Under the pieces are notes generated by a model, which did not search any database, had not been told where the DNA came from, and worked only from the letters and a program-made list of their open reading frames with translations. This document shows, piece by piece, positions 9,704-17,866 of a stretch of 64,000 bases of DNA. The position numbers were made by a program, and so were the translations under genes. Source of the stretch: Betaproteobacteria bacterium (lineage in GTDB: Bacteria; Pseudomonadota; Gammaproteobacteria; Burkholderiales; JAEUOS01); contig JAQGMJ010000087.1 in assembly GCA_028292405.1 (NCBI GenBank), forward strand, positions 186,001-250,000. The letters are read 5' to 3'. Each line of letters begins with the position of its first letter. Position 1 is the first letter of the stretch.

Positions 9704-9715
9704 TTGTTCAAACAA
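9704..9715. promoter_or_regulatory. Putative GntR operator, copy 2
   Basis: TTGTTCAAACAA has perfect 5-bp arms around a 2-bp centre and reads TTGTTTGAACAA on the minus strand. It lies in the AT-rich gap between the divergent GntR gene (start 9680) and the Bug operon (start 9839), the expected place for a shared operator. Confidence 0.5.
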
Positions 9716-9838
9716 ATAACATGAATTTAACAGCGCAGTGGGTGCCCGGATTGTGACAGCGTTTTGCGTTTGCCTGGCCGCAATCGCAAGGCCGGCATCG
9801 AAGCGCAGACCATCCAACCGGGTTGGAGGAGACATCGA

Positions 9839-10837
9839 ATGCGCTTTGCCCGCCGTGATACCGGCCGTCGTTCCGGCCTGCTCGCCGCCTTGTTCGCCGC
9901 CCTTGCAGCCGCGCTCTTGCCGCTCGCGGCGAACGCGCAAAACTATCCCGCGCGGCCGATCCGCCTGGTGGTGCCGCAGACCGCCGGCGGGCCTTCCGAC
10001 GTGCTGGGCCGCCTGGTGGCGCAAAAGCTGGGCGAGGGCCTGAACCAGTCCATCGTGGTGGAAAACCGCCCCGGCGCCGGCGGCCAGGTGGGCGCGGAAA
10101 ACGTCGCCAAGTCTCCGCCGGACGGCTACAGCCTGATCGTCACCATCGTCGGCACCCTCGCCATCGACCAGAGCCTCTACCCCAAGCTGCGCTACCAGAT
10201 GCTCACCGACCTGGCACCCATCGGCCTGGTCGCCGCCTCTTCGCTCACCCTGGTGGCCCACCCCTCGCTGCCGGTGAAATCGCTCAAGGAACTGATCGAC
10301 TACGCCAAGACCGGCAAGGCGGTGAATGTCGGCTCGGCCGGCAACGGCACCGTGATGCACCTGAGCCTGGAGCTGCTGAACAAGGACGCCGGCATCAGGT
10401 TGAACCACGTGCCCTACAAGGGTGCCGCCCCGGCGATGAACGACCTGCTGGGCGGCTTCGTGCAGATGGCTTTCGTCGGCACGCCGGCCGCCGTGCCCAT
10501 GGTGCAGCAGGGCCGCCTGCGCGGCATCGCCACCACCGGGGAGAAGCGCTCCAGCCAACTGCCCGAGGTACCGACCATGCTGGAGTCGGGCATGAAGGGC
10601 TTCGACGTCGAAAACGTCTACGGCCTGTGGGCGCCGGGCGGCACGCCCAAGCCGATCATCGACATGCTGGCCGCGGAGACCAGAAAGCTGGCGGCCACGG
10701 CCGAATTCGGCAAGAGAATGGAAACCCTGGGCTTCGAGGCGCGCACCAGCACGCCGGAAGAACTCGACAAGTACGAACGCGCCGAGCTGGCCAAGTGGGG
10801 TCCGCTGATCAAGTCCATTGGCCTGGTGATGGAGTAA
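9839..10837 (+). CDS. Bug-family (tripartite tricarboxylate transporter) substrate-binding protein
   Basis: A periplasmic carboxylate-binding protein of 332 residues with a signal peptide (LLAALFAALAAALLPLAANA, cleavage after about 34) and the family motifs YPARPIRLVVPQTAGGPSD and VENRPGAGGQVGAENVAKS. Bug proteins deliver carboxylates to TctA/TctB membrane partners or act in sensing; no tctA or tctB is visible here. The start at 9839 is supported by GGAGGAG upstream and by the signal peptide. It is the first gene of an operon with a carboxymuconolactone-decarboxylase-like protein and a bicupin. Confidence 0.92.
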   Translation: MRFARRDTGRRSGLLAALFAALAAALLPLAANAQNYPARPIRLVVPQTAGGPSDVLGRLVAQKLGEGLNQSIVVENRPGAGGQVGAENVAKSPPDGYSLIVTIVGTLAIDQSLYPKLRYQMLTDLAPIGLVAASSLTLVAHPSLPVKSLKELIDYAKTGKAVNVGSAGNGTVMHLSLELLNKDAGIRLNHVPYKGAAPAMNDLLGGFVQMAFVGTPAAVPMVQQGRLRGIATTGEKRSSQLPEVPTMLESGMKGFDVENVYGLWAPGGTPKPIIDMLAAETRKLAATAEFGKRMETLGFEARTSTPEELDKYERAELAKWGPLIKSIGLVME

Positions 10838-10913
10838 TCCGCCGGCCGCATCCACCGTCCGTGCGTTCGCATGGGCGCAGCACCTTCTCATCCTTTTCCC
10901 CTCAGGAGTCCCC

Positions 10914-11444
10914 GTGGCAAGAGTTCCTTTCGTTTCCCTGGATCTGGCCGAACCAAAAGCCGTCGTCGAAGCCGTGCGCGCGCGCCGCGGCGGTACCCTG
11001 CTCGAGCTCGACCGCCTGCTGCTGCACAGCCCGAACCTGGCCGACGGCTGGAACGCCTATCTCAAGCAGGTGCGCACGGGCCTGACCGTCGACCCGAAGC
11101 TGCGTGAATTCACCATCTGCGCCGTGGCCATGCTCAACGGCGCGGAATACGAGTTCACCACCCACCTGCCCTACCTGATGAAAACCGGCGCCACCCAGGC
11201 GCAGGCCGACGCCTTGCGCACGGTGAGCGAGACCTTCATCGACCCCGAGGCCTTCGACGCGCGCGAACGCGCCGCCATCCAGCTGGCCATCGAGATGACG
11301 CGCAAGATCAAGGTGAGCGATACCACCTTCAAGGCCGCCGAAGAAGCCGTGGGCAGCACCAAGCACGTGGTGGAACTGATCGGCGTCATCGCCTGCTACA
11401 ACATGGTGTCGCGCTTTTTGGTCGCGCTCGACCTGCATCCTTAG
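10914..11444 (+). CDS. Carboxymuconolactone decarboxylase-family protein
   Basis: A 176-residue all-helical protein of the CMD/AhpD-like family. The conserved core is EFTICAVAMLNGAEYEFTTH (about residues 64-83), followed by a second helical hairpin with VELIGVIACYNMVSRFLVAL. Such proteins act as decarboxylases in aromatic degradation or as peroxidase-like antioxidants; the classical CxxC pair is not evident, so the former or an unknown role is likelier. It starts at GTG with AGGAG upstream. Its TAG stop uses the first base of a MITE-like element at 11444, so the last residues may have been replaced by the insertion. Confidence 0.83.
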   Translation: MARVPFVSLDLAEPKAVVEAVRARRGGTLLELDRLLLHSPNLADGWNAYLKQVRTGLTVDPKLREFTICAVAMLNGAEYEFTTHLPYLMKTGATQAQADALRTVSETFIDPEAFDARERAAIQLAIEMTRKIKVSDTTFKAAEEAVGSTKHVVELIGVIACYNMVSRFLVALDLHP

Positions 11445-11543
11445 GGAAACACTGAACAAGTCCCGAAAACGAGGGGAGGGGAAGCTAGCCTCTCTAATAT
11501 TGGGGGTTGTTAAGGGGGCGCAGCCCACTTAATCAGCAATTCC
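11444..11543. mobile_element. 100-bp MITE-like element with imperfect terminal inverted repeats
   Basis: The left end begins GGGAAACACTGAACAAGT and the right end, read on the minus strand, begins GGAATTGCTGATTAAGT; after a one-base offset they match at 12 of 17 positions. TTA stands immediately outside each end (11441-11443 and 11544-11546), within a larger CCTTAGG direct repeat, consistent with a 3-bp target duplication. No coding capacity is visible. TNA-type duplications are known for some IS5-family elements, so a deletion derivative of such an element is the simplest reading. Confidence 0.5.
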
Positions 11544-11594
11544 TTAGGTCTTTCTTTTTCTTCCCTTACTCATCCACGACAAGAGGCAGAACAC

Positions 11595-12785
11595 ATGGCC
11601 GACACCGAAATCAAACGCATCCGCCGCGTCGTCACCGACGTCGACGCCCAAGGCCGCTCCTGCGTCGCCTGGGACAGCCCGGCGCCGAAGTTCAAGGATT
11701 ACCCCACCGGCGCCACCCGCGGCCACACCGATTTCTGGGTGTGGGATGAGACCCCGCCGCCCTTGCGCGGCGACGACGCCGGCAAAATGCCCTACGACTT
11801 TCCCGGGCCGGTCGAGGGCGGCCATCTGCGCGCGGTGCAATCGCGCTCGCGTTCCAAGGACCCGTCGTACAGCGAAGCCACCGACCCGATCAAGGTCGTC
11901 CCGCACGCCCCCACCATGGTCGCCACCGGGCGGCGCTGGGACCGGGGCGGGCGCAACAGCTACATTGGCGACCACCACAAGACCGAGACGGTGGATTACG
12001 CCATCCTGATCGAAGGCGAGCGCGTGCTCGGCCTGGACGACGGTGAAATTCTCTGGAAGCCGGGCGACGTGGTGATCGATGTCGCGGCCTGGCACCAGTG
12101 GGGCAGCCCGCGCCAGGACGGCATCGTGGTATTCGACATGATCAGCGCCAAATTCGTCGATGGCCCGCAAGGCCTGGTGCAGGGCAGCCACAAGCCGATG
12201 GTAGGCGACAAGAATATGAAGCTGCCGGAGGGCGTCAAGCCGACGCGGCGCATCGTGGTGGCCGACAAGGAACCCGGCAAGTCCTGCCTGATCAGCGACG
12301 GGCCTTCGCCCGACATGCGCTACGACCCGGCGCGCCCGGGCTTCGCCGCGACCCGTCTCTGGGTGACGGACACTCATCCCGCGCAAATCCTCGGCGAAAC
12401 CCTGCACCTGCCGCACAACCTGCTGCCGCCAAAAAGCGGCACGGTGTGCCGCGTCTATACGCTGCCGCCTGATTCGAAGTGGCAGGGCAAGGCGGGCGAA
12501 GCCGAGGCGCGCGCCTACTTCGCCGCGATGGGCGCGCCGCAGGCCTCGAAATACTCGAAGTCCGCGCCCAGCCCCTATATGCAGAACACCGGCACGCTGG
12601 ATTTTTGCGTGGTGGTCCACGGCGAGCCCACGCTGCTGCTCGATACCGCCGAGGTCAAGCTCAAGCCGACCGACGTGGTGATCTTGCGCGGCGGCAACCA
12701 TGCCTGGGCCAATCGTTCCGGCGAGCCGGCGGTGGTGGCGGTAAATTCGCACGATGCGCGCGACGGCGAACCGAAGCGCAAGTAA
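11595..12785 (+). CDS. Two-domain cupin (bicupin) protein
   Basis: A 396-residue protein with two cupin barrels. The first (about 115-185) shows IGDHHKTETVDYAILIEGE and later DVAAWHQWG, giving the His/His/Glu/His pattern of a metal-binding cupin. The second (about 325-390) shows DFCVVVHGEPTLLLD and RGGNHAWANRSG and keeps fewer metal ligands. The architecture recalls gentisate-dioxygenase-like bicupins, but activity cannot be assigned. It is the third gene of the GntR-linked operon, separated from the decarboxylase by the MITE-like element. AAGAGG serves as a likely ribosome-binding site. Confidence 0.78.
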   Translation: MADTEIKRIRRVVTDVDAQGRSCVAWDSPAPKFKDYPTGATRGHTDFWVWDETPPPLRGDDAGKMPYDFPGPVEGGHLRAVQSRSRSKDPSYSEATDPIKVVPHAPTMVATGRRWDRGGRNSYIGDHHKTETVDYAILIEGERVLGLDDGEILWKPGDVVIDVAAWHQWGSPRQDGIVVFDMISAKFVDGPQGLVQGSHKPMVGDKNMKLPEGVKPTRRIVVADKEPGKSCLISDGPSPDMRYDPARPGFAATRLWVTDTHPAQILGETLHLPHNLLPPKSGTVCRVYTLPPDSKWQGKAGEAEARAYFAAMGAPQASKYSKSAPSPYMQNTGTLDFCVVVHGEPTLLLDTAEVKLKPTDVVILRGGNHAWANRSGEPAVVAVNSHDARDGEPKRK

Positions 12786-12798
12786 CGCGCTGTGAAAG

Positions 12799-12830
12799 TA
12801 AAAAGGCAGGCCGCACGGCCTGCCTTTTTA
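12799..12830. terminator. Bidirectional intrinsic terminator
   Basis: A perfect hairpin with stem GGCAGGCCG/CGGCCTGCC and a CA loop, flanked by A-run and T-run. It lies just after the bicupin stop and before the convergent pentapeptide gene, so it can serve both strands. Confidence 0.85.
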
Positions 12831-12856
12831 CTTCGCGCGGTACGCGCCGCGCCGGC

Positions 12857-13471
12857 TCAGGCCGGCTCGGCCAGCGCCTCTTCGCACCACTCGATTTCTT
12901 CCAGCCGGCATTGCGCCTGCGCAGCCCAGAATTCGCGCTGGCTCTTGTCCAGCTTGACGCGCCTGAGCACGCAGTTCTCCAGCCTGGCATCGGTGAAGTC
13001 CACGCCCTGCAGGTCGGACGACTCGAAGCGCACGCCGGCCAATTCCGCATCACGGAAAGAAGTGCCGAAAAAGATGCATTGCTCGAAGCTCACCCGCAGC
13101 AGCGCGGCGCGTTCGAAGCGGCAATTGATCAGGCGCGACTTCCAGAACGGGCAGGCGGTGAGCACGGCGCGACTGAAATCGGCATGCGCCAGGTTGGCGT
13201 GCTGGAACGGGCCCTGCACGCGCGAGCCGGTGAAGTCGGTCCAGCGCATGTCGGCGTTCGCCAGCAGGATGTCGTGCAGTTCGCGGCCGGAAAGGTCGGC
13301 GGCGCGCAGATCCTTGATCAGCGTCGGGTCTTCGAGGCCGTCTTCCGGGGTGCCGATGAAGTCGATGAAGCAGCGCTGGCCGATCAGCTTGTCCAGCAGG
13401 CGCCGGCGCTTGGGCGCCTGCCAGCGGTTGCGCAGCGCCTGTACGTTATCCCCGATGGGGCTTTTTGGCAT
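12857..13471 (-). CDS. Pentapeptide-repeat protein
   Basis: A 204-residue protein whose middle (about 50-175) is built of A(D/N)LXX-type pentapeptides such as DLRAADLSGRELHDILLANA and NLAHADFSRAVL, which predict a right-handed beta-helix. Some family members mimic DNA and shield gyrase, but most have no known function and nothing here decides. Flanking residues are not membrane-spanning, so a cytoplasmic location is likely. It faces the bicupin operon across a strong terminator and is divergent from the SMP-30 gene. Confidence 0.85.
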   Translation of the reverse strand: MPKSPIGDNVQALRNRWQAPKRRRLLDKLIGQRCFIDFIGTPEDGLEDPTLIKDLRAADLSGRELHDILLANADMRWTDFTGSRVQGPFQHANLAHADFSRAVLTACPFWKSRLINCRFERAALLRVSFEQCIFFGTSFRDAELAGVRFESSDLQGVDFTDARLENCVLRRVKLDKSQREFWAAQAQCRLEEIEWCEEALAEPA

Positions 13472-13668
13472 GAAGACTGGCTCAGGCTTTCGATGCGGAC
13501 GGAGGCTATATAAAACCTCAGGTGTGCGTATTGTCCGGGATCAGGCATTTTGCCGTCAATAAAAATCGGCAGTCGCGTGTAAATCGGCGGACGTAAAGCG
13601 CATTGCCTCCACGGGGGTGCGGACGGATAATCGCCCACGTACTTCCATCCCTTCCCGCCCAGGCCCGC

Positions 13669-14574
13669 ATGTTCTACGCCCCGCCGCCCGAAACCGTCTG
13701 CGAAGTCTTCACCCGCGTGCCCGAGACGCTGCGCCGCCCGCAGGCGCGCTCCGAATGGGGTGACGCCAACAAGCCGGGGCAATCTGTGCCCTGCTTCATC
13801 GAGGGCCCGGTGTTCGACGCGGCCGGCAATCTATATCTCACCGACATTCCCTACGGGCGCATTTTCCGCGTCACGCCGGCGGGACAGTGGACGCAGATCG
13901 CCGAATACGACGGCGAGCCCAACGGGTTGAAATTCCATCCCGACGGCCGGCTGTGGGTCACCGACTACAAGCGCGGCCTGCTGGCGCTGGACCCGGCCGG
14001 CGGTGAGCCGGTGCCGGTGCTGGGCCGGCGCAATACCGAGAACTTCAAGGGGCTGAACGACCTCTACGTGCTGCCCGATGGAACGGTCTACTTCACCGAC
14101 CAGGGGCAGACGGGGATGCACGATCCGACCGGGCGGGTGTACCGGCTCTCGCCTCAAGGCAGGCTCGATTGCCTGATCGCCAACGGGCCTTCGCCGAACG
14201 GCGTGGTGTTCGACCGCGAGAAGAGCGTACTGTTCGTCGCGATGACGCGCGGCAATTGCGTGTGGCGCGCGCCGGTGCTGCGCGACGGCAGCGTTTCCAA
14301 GGTCGGCAACTTCTGCCAGTTGTACGGTACCAGCGGGCCGGACGGGCTGGCGCTGGATGTCGAGGGCAACCTGTTCGTCGCGCATCCCTCGCTGGGCGCG
14401 GTGTTCGTGTTTTCGCCGCACGGGGAGTGCATTGCGAAGCTGAAGTCGCCGGTGGGAATGACGGTGACCAACCTCGCCTTCGGCGGGGCGGAGAACAAGG
14501 AGATTTATTTCACCGAGTCTTCTACCAGCACCGTGCTGTGGACGCGCTGGAGGTGTGCGGGGGCGCCTGTTTGA
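13669..14574 (+). CDS. SMP-30/gluconolactonase-family lactonase
   Basis: A 301-residue six-bladed beta-propeller. The metal-site signatures of the family are present: the Glu in IEGPVFDAAGNLYLTD (near residue 45), the Asn in GEPNGLKFHPDGRLWVTD, the Asn in PSPNGVVFD and the Asp in SGPDGLALDVEGN. These proteins hydrolyse sugar or other lactones. The ATG at 13669 is chosen because the protein begins to match the family there; the longer frame from 13603 adds 22 unconvincing residues. A dispersed hairpin repeat follows the stop. Confidence 0.87.
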   Translation: MFYAPPPETVCEVFTRVPETLRRPQARSEWGDANKPGQSVPCFIEGPVFDAAGNLYLTDIPYGRIFRVTPAGQWTQIAEYDGEPNGLKFHPDGRLWVTDYKRGLLALDPAGGEPVPVLGRRNTENFKGLNDLYVLPDGTVYFTDQGQTGMHDPTGRVYRLSPQGRLDCLIANGPSPNGVVFDREKSVLFVAMTRGNCVWRAPVLRDGSVSKVGNFCQLYGTSGPDGLALDVEGNLFVAHPSLGAVFVFSPHGECIAKLKSPVGMTVTNLAFGGAENKEIYFTESSTSTVLWTRWRCAGAPV

Positions 14575-14581
14575 GGTGGTC

Positions 14582-14672
14582 CGACTTCGTCGCCCGGATA
14601 TTGGGGTCAAGAGTCACGCAAATGAGAATTGCGGTGAAACTGCAATTTACTCTGCCCCCAAATTCCTGGCTT
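14582..14672 (-). repeat. Dispersed hairpin repeat, copy A
   Basis: Read on the minus strand, this begins CAGGAATTTGGGG and ends CCCCAATATCCGGGCGACGA. The same outer sequences, with a different inner hairpin, occur at 55110-55189. The inner part holds AGAGT/ACTCT and CGCAA/TTGCG arms. It lies between the convergent SMP-30 and enolase-superfamily genes. The organisation is that of REP-like extragenic elements. Confidence 0.65.
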
Positions 14673-14676
14673 GCGT

Positions 14677-15783
14677 TTATGCGCGTAGCTGCGCTTCGAC
14701 TTTCTTGTCCAGCACCAGGCCCCAGCCGGGGAGTTCGCTGAGCTTCAACATGCCTTTGTCGATCTTTGGCCTGTTCTCGACGTAGGCGTGATACAGCGGG
14801 TCGCGGCTTTCCTGCATGACTTCGACGCACAGGCCGTTCGATACCGAGGCGGCGAGGCTGGCGCCGATCTGTGGTTCGAGATGGGAAAGCACCGGCAGGC
14901 CGTAGGCTTCGGCGAGCGCGGCGACCTTGCGCCATTCAGTCGGGCCGCCGCCCCAGCTGGGGTCGAAGTTGCAGATGTCGAGCGCGCCTTCTTCCATCAG
15001 CGCGTGGCAGCCGGCCTTGGTGATTTCGCTCTGGCCGGCGCAGATCGGAATCGAAATGTTCTTGCGCAGGCGCGCGAGGTCCTTGCGGTCGTTTTGCCAC
15101 AGGCAGGGCTCTTCGAGCCAGCGTATGTCCAGCGGCTCGACCAGTCCGACGAATTCAAGCGCCTGCTCGTAAGTCCAGCCCTGGTTGGGGTCGGGCATCA
15201 GCCAGAAGCCGGGGCCGGCGCCGTCGCGGGCGGCGCGCACGCGCTCAGCGTCGAACTGCGGGGTCTTGGCGCCGATTTTCAGCTTGCAGCCTGCGAAGCC
15301 TTGCTCGCGCAGGCTGGCCATTTCCTTGGCGACATTGTTCAGGTCGTCTTCGGGGTAGTAGTAGGCGCCCATTGCCACCACCGGAATCTCGTCGCGGTAG
15401 CCGCCCCACATGCGGTGCAGCGGCACGTTCAGCGCCTTGCCTACCGTGTCCCACAAGGCGGCATCGACGCAGGCCATGGCGCGGATGGCCATGCGCCGGT
15501 CGCGCAGGAAGTCGCGGGTGATCGGGTGCATCGCCTGCCAGCAGGCTTCGACGTGAAAGGCATTCTTGCCGAGGAGGCGCGGGGCGATCTCTTCGTGGAT
15601 GATGCGGATGATTTCGGCCTGGCCGGTGTTCTCGTTGTTGTTGAAGCACTCGCCCATCACGCCATCCTTCGTATAGATGCGGGTGAGCACGGTGCAGCGG
15701 TGGGTGATGGCGACGGTGCCGGCCTTCAGCGGCCGGGCCAGGGGCATGCGCAGGGGAATGGCTTCGATGCGTTCGATCAGCAT
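14677..15783 (-). CDS. Enolase-superfamily (mandelate racemase / muconate lactonizing-like) enzyme
   Basis: A 368-residue acid-sugar dehydratase, racemase or cycloisomerase type. The catalytic-barrel motifs are present: KLKIG (Lys-x-Lys base) near residue 165, metal ligands in LMPDPNQGW, WLEEP and CAGQSE, and a His in LSHLEPQIG. The substrate is a carboxylate whose alpha proton is removed; the exact reaction is open. The ATG at 15783 overlaps the stop of the upstream lyase by one base (TAATG), so it is translationally coupled and is the last gene of the CoA-transferase/lyase operon. Confidence 0.88.
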   Translation of the reverse strand: MLIERIEAIPLRMPLARPLKAGTVAITHRCTVLTRIYTKDGVMGECFNNNENTGQAEIIRIIHEEIAPRLLGKNAFHVEACWQAMHPITRDFLRDRRMAIRAMACVDAALWDTVGKALNVPLHRMWGGYRDEIPVVAMGAYYYPEDDLNNVAKEMASLREQGFAGCKLKIGAKTPQFDAERVRAARDGAGPGFWLMPDPNQGWTYEQALEFVGLVEPLDIRWLEEPCLWQNDRKDLARLRKNISIPICAGQSEITKAGCHALMEEGALDICNFDPSWGGGPTEWRKVAALAEAYGLPVLSHLEPQIGASLAASVSNGLCVEVMQESRDPLYHAYVENRPKIDKGMLKLSELPGWGLVLDKKVEAQLRA

Positions 15784-16613
15784 TACAGGTTCTCCGGGAC
15801 CGGGCGTTGCGGCGGGCCGTCGTAGGTCGGCACGTACTGGCGCGGGATCGGCCCTTTGTTGCGCCCGCCCTGCTGCGTCTGCTCCCAGGCGTGGGCCAGG
15901 ATGCCGACCGAGCGCGAGAGACAAAACAAGCCTCGGGCGAGGGGCGCGGGAAAGCCGAGTTCGGCGTAGATCACGGCGGTGGCGCCGTCGATGTTCATCG
16001 GGATGCGGCGGCCCTTGCGCGCGGCGAGTTCGTTTTCGACCGCACGGGCGATCCCGGCGTAGCGGCCGCTGACCTCGCCGCGCTGCGCTGCCTCGTCCAC
16101 CAGTTGCAACAGGCGCGGCGCGCGCGGGTCGATGGGGTGGAAGCGATGGCCGAAGCCGGAGACGAACTTGCCGTGCTCGGCGATGAATTCGTCCAGCGTC
16201 AGCTTCACCGCCTCGGCCTCGCCCGCCCCGGCGTCGATGCGCGCGGCGATGGCGGTATACATCTCGACCGCCTGCTCCCCCGCCCCGCCGTGCACGTCGC
16301 CCAGCACGTTGACCGCCGAGGCCATGGCGTTGTTGAGACCGACGCCGCAGGTGGCGGCCATGCGCGCGATGGCGATGGAGGGCGCCTGCGGACCGTGATC
16401 GACCGCCGACATCAGCGCGGCGTCGAGCAGCTCTCCCTGCGCCTTCGAGGGCAGCTCGCCACGGGTCATCAGCCAGATCATTTGCGCCAGGCTGACGCGG
16501 CCGATCAGTTCTTCGATCGGGTAGCCGCGATAGCGGATTACCCCGGGCTTCATCTCGATGATTTCGGTGCGCCACCAGTCGCTGGAGGCGCCGCCGTCGG
16601 TGATCGTAGTCAT
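15783..16613 (-). CDS. Short citrate-synthase-fold enzyme (citryl-CoA lyase-like)
   Basis: A 276-residue protein of the citrate-synthase superfamily, much shorter than citrate synthase (about 430). The catalytic residues line up: His in GDVHGGAGE, His in GFGHRFHP and Asp in MNIDGATAV. Short members are usually annotated citryl-CoA lyases, cleaving or forming 3-hydroxyacyl-CoA thioesters. It is coupled by ATGA to the upstream CaiB-type CoA-transferase, which suggests that the transferase activates an acid that this enzyme splits into acetyl-CoA and an oxo acid (inference). Confidence 0.83.
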   Translation of the reverse strand: MTTITDGGASSDWWRTEIIEMKPGVIRYRGYPIEELIGRVSLAQMIWLMTRGELPSKAQGELLDAALMSAVDHGPQAPSIAIARMAATCGVGLNNAMASAVNVLGDVHGGAGEQAVEMYTAIAARIDAGAGEAEAVKLTLDEFIAEHGKFVSGFGHRFHPIDPRAPRLLQLVDEAAQRGEVSGRYAGIARAVENELAARKGRRIPMNIDGATAVIYAELGFPAPLARGLFCLSRSVGILAHAWEQTQQGGRNKGPIPRQYVPTYDGPPQRPVPENL

Positions 16614-17806
16614 ACTGCTTGCTCCGTCTTGAGTTGTGCGATTTGCTCGGGTGTATAGCCAAGCTCGGTGAGAAGGATGTCGGTATGCTGGCCAAGGGTC
16701 GGCGGCGGCGTGTCCACCTTCGGCGCGGCGCCGTCGAGCTTGATGCCGGTGCGCACCACGCGGATGTCGCGGCCGACGCCGGGCACGTCCTTGAACTCGC
16801 CGATCATCTCGCGCGAGGCGATTTGCGGATGGGCCAGCGCCTGCGGCACGGTATAGACCGGGCCCGCGGGCACGCCTTGCGCGCCGAGCAGGGCCCACCA
16901 CTCTTCGGCGGATTTGGTCACCATCGCGTCTTCCAGCAAGGCCTTGAGCTCATAGCGATGTTGCAGGCGGCCCTGGCGTTCGGCGAAGCGCGCATCGGCA
17001 ATCAATTCCGGGCGGCCGACGACACGGCAGACGGCTTCGAACTGCTCCTGCTTGTTCGCCGCGATGTTGAGCAGACCCTCGCCGGTGGCGAAGGTGCCGG
17101 AGGGGCTGGCGGTGCCGTTTTCGTTGCCGAGGGGCTGCGCTTGCTTGCCCGCGATCAGCAGGTTGGAAATCGCCCAGCCCATGGTCGCCATCGCCGCTTC
17201 CAGCATGGAGACGTCGATCATGGTGGCGCTGCGTTCGCGGTTGGCCAGCGCCGCGGCGATGGCGAAGGCGGCGGTGATGCCGCCGACGGTGTCGGCCACC
17301 GGGTAGCCGACACGATAGGGCGCGGTGTCGGGCGCACCGGTGATGCTCATCATGCCGCTCATGCCCTGGATGATCTGGTCATAGGCCGGCAGGTCGCGCA
17401 GCGGCCCTTCCTGGCCGAAGCCGGAAATGGCGCAGTAGATCAGGCGCGGGTTGTCGCCCTTGAGCGCTTCGAAGCCAAGACCCAGGCGATTCATCACGCC
17501 GGGACGAAAATTTTCCACCACCACGTCGGCCGTCTGCACCAGCTTCCTGAACACCGCCTTGCCGCCGGGTTTCTTGAAATCCACCGTGATGGAGCGTTTG
17601 CCGGCGTTTTGCGCCAGGAAGGAGACGCCCATATGGCGCTTGTTCAGTTCCGGGTCGGCACCCAGTTGCCGCGCCAGGTCGCCGCTGCCGCGCGTTTCCA
17701 CCTTGATGACGTCGGCGCCCATGTGGGCGAGCTGGTGGCAGCAAAAGGGCCCGGCCAGCACGTTGGTGAGGTCGAGGACGCGAATGCCCTTCAGGGGTGT
17801 GATCAT
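16610..17806 (-). CDS. CaiB/BaiF-family (class III) CoA-transferase
   Basis: A 398-residue transferase with the N-terminal signature LKGIRVLDLTNVLAGPFC, a nucleotide-region ADVIKVETRGSGD, and the conserved Asp in DLPAYDQIIQGMSG (near residue 145) that forms the acyl-anhydride intermediate in the family. It transfers CoA between carboxylic acids. The downstream lyase starts inside its stop codon. A 13-bp tandem repeat fills the 57-bp gap separating it from the Bug gene upstream in the same operon. Confidence 0.9.
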   Translation of the reverse strand: MITPLKGIRVLDLTNVLAGPFCCHQLAHMGADVIKVETRGSGDLARQLGADPELNKRHMGVSFLAQNAGKRSITVDFKKPGGKAVFRKLVQTADVVVENFRPGVMNRLGLGFEALKGDNPRLIYCAISGFGQEGPLRDLPAYDQIIQGMSGMMSITGAPDTAPYRVGYPVADTVGGITAAFAIAAALANRERSATMIDVSMLEAAMATMGWAISNLLIAGKQAQPLGNENGTASPSGTFATGEGLLNIAANKQEQFEAVCRVVGRPELIADARFAERQGRLQHRYELKALLEDAMVTKSAEEWWALLGAQGVPAGPVYTVPQALAHPQIASREMIGEFKDVPGVGRDIRVVRTGIKLDGAAPKVDTPPPTLGQHTDILLTELGYTPEQIAQLKTEQAV

Positions 17807-17816
17807 GGTGCTTGGT

Positions 17817-17866
17817 CTGCCTGCGTTGTCTGCCTGTGTTGCCTGCCTGTGTTGCCTGCCTGTTTA
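17817..17866. repeat. 13-bp short tandem repeat, about 3.8 units
   Basis: Units CTGCCTGCGTTGT, CTGCCTGTGTTGC, CTGCCTGTGTTGC and a partial CTGCCTGTTTA run head to tail between the Bug stop and the CoA-transferase start. The last unit supplies the Bug stop codon. The unit length is not a multiple of three, and copy-number change would alter the spacing between two operon genes. Confidence 0.85.

Noticed and set aside
11444..11543. Full insertion sequence
   Set aside because: Only 100 bp long and without a transposase frame, so only a MITE-like element can be claimed.
17817..17866. CRISPR array
   Set aside because: The 13-bp units are contiguous with no spacers.
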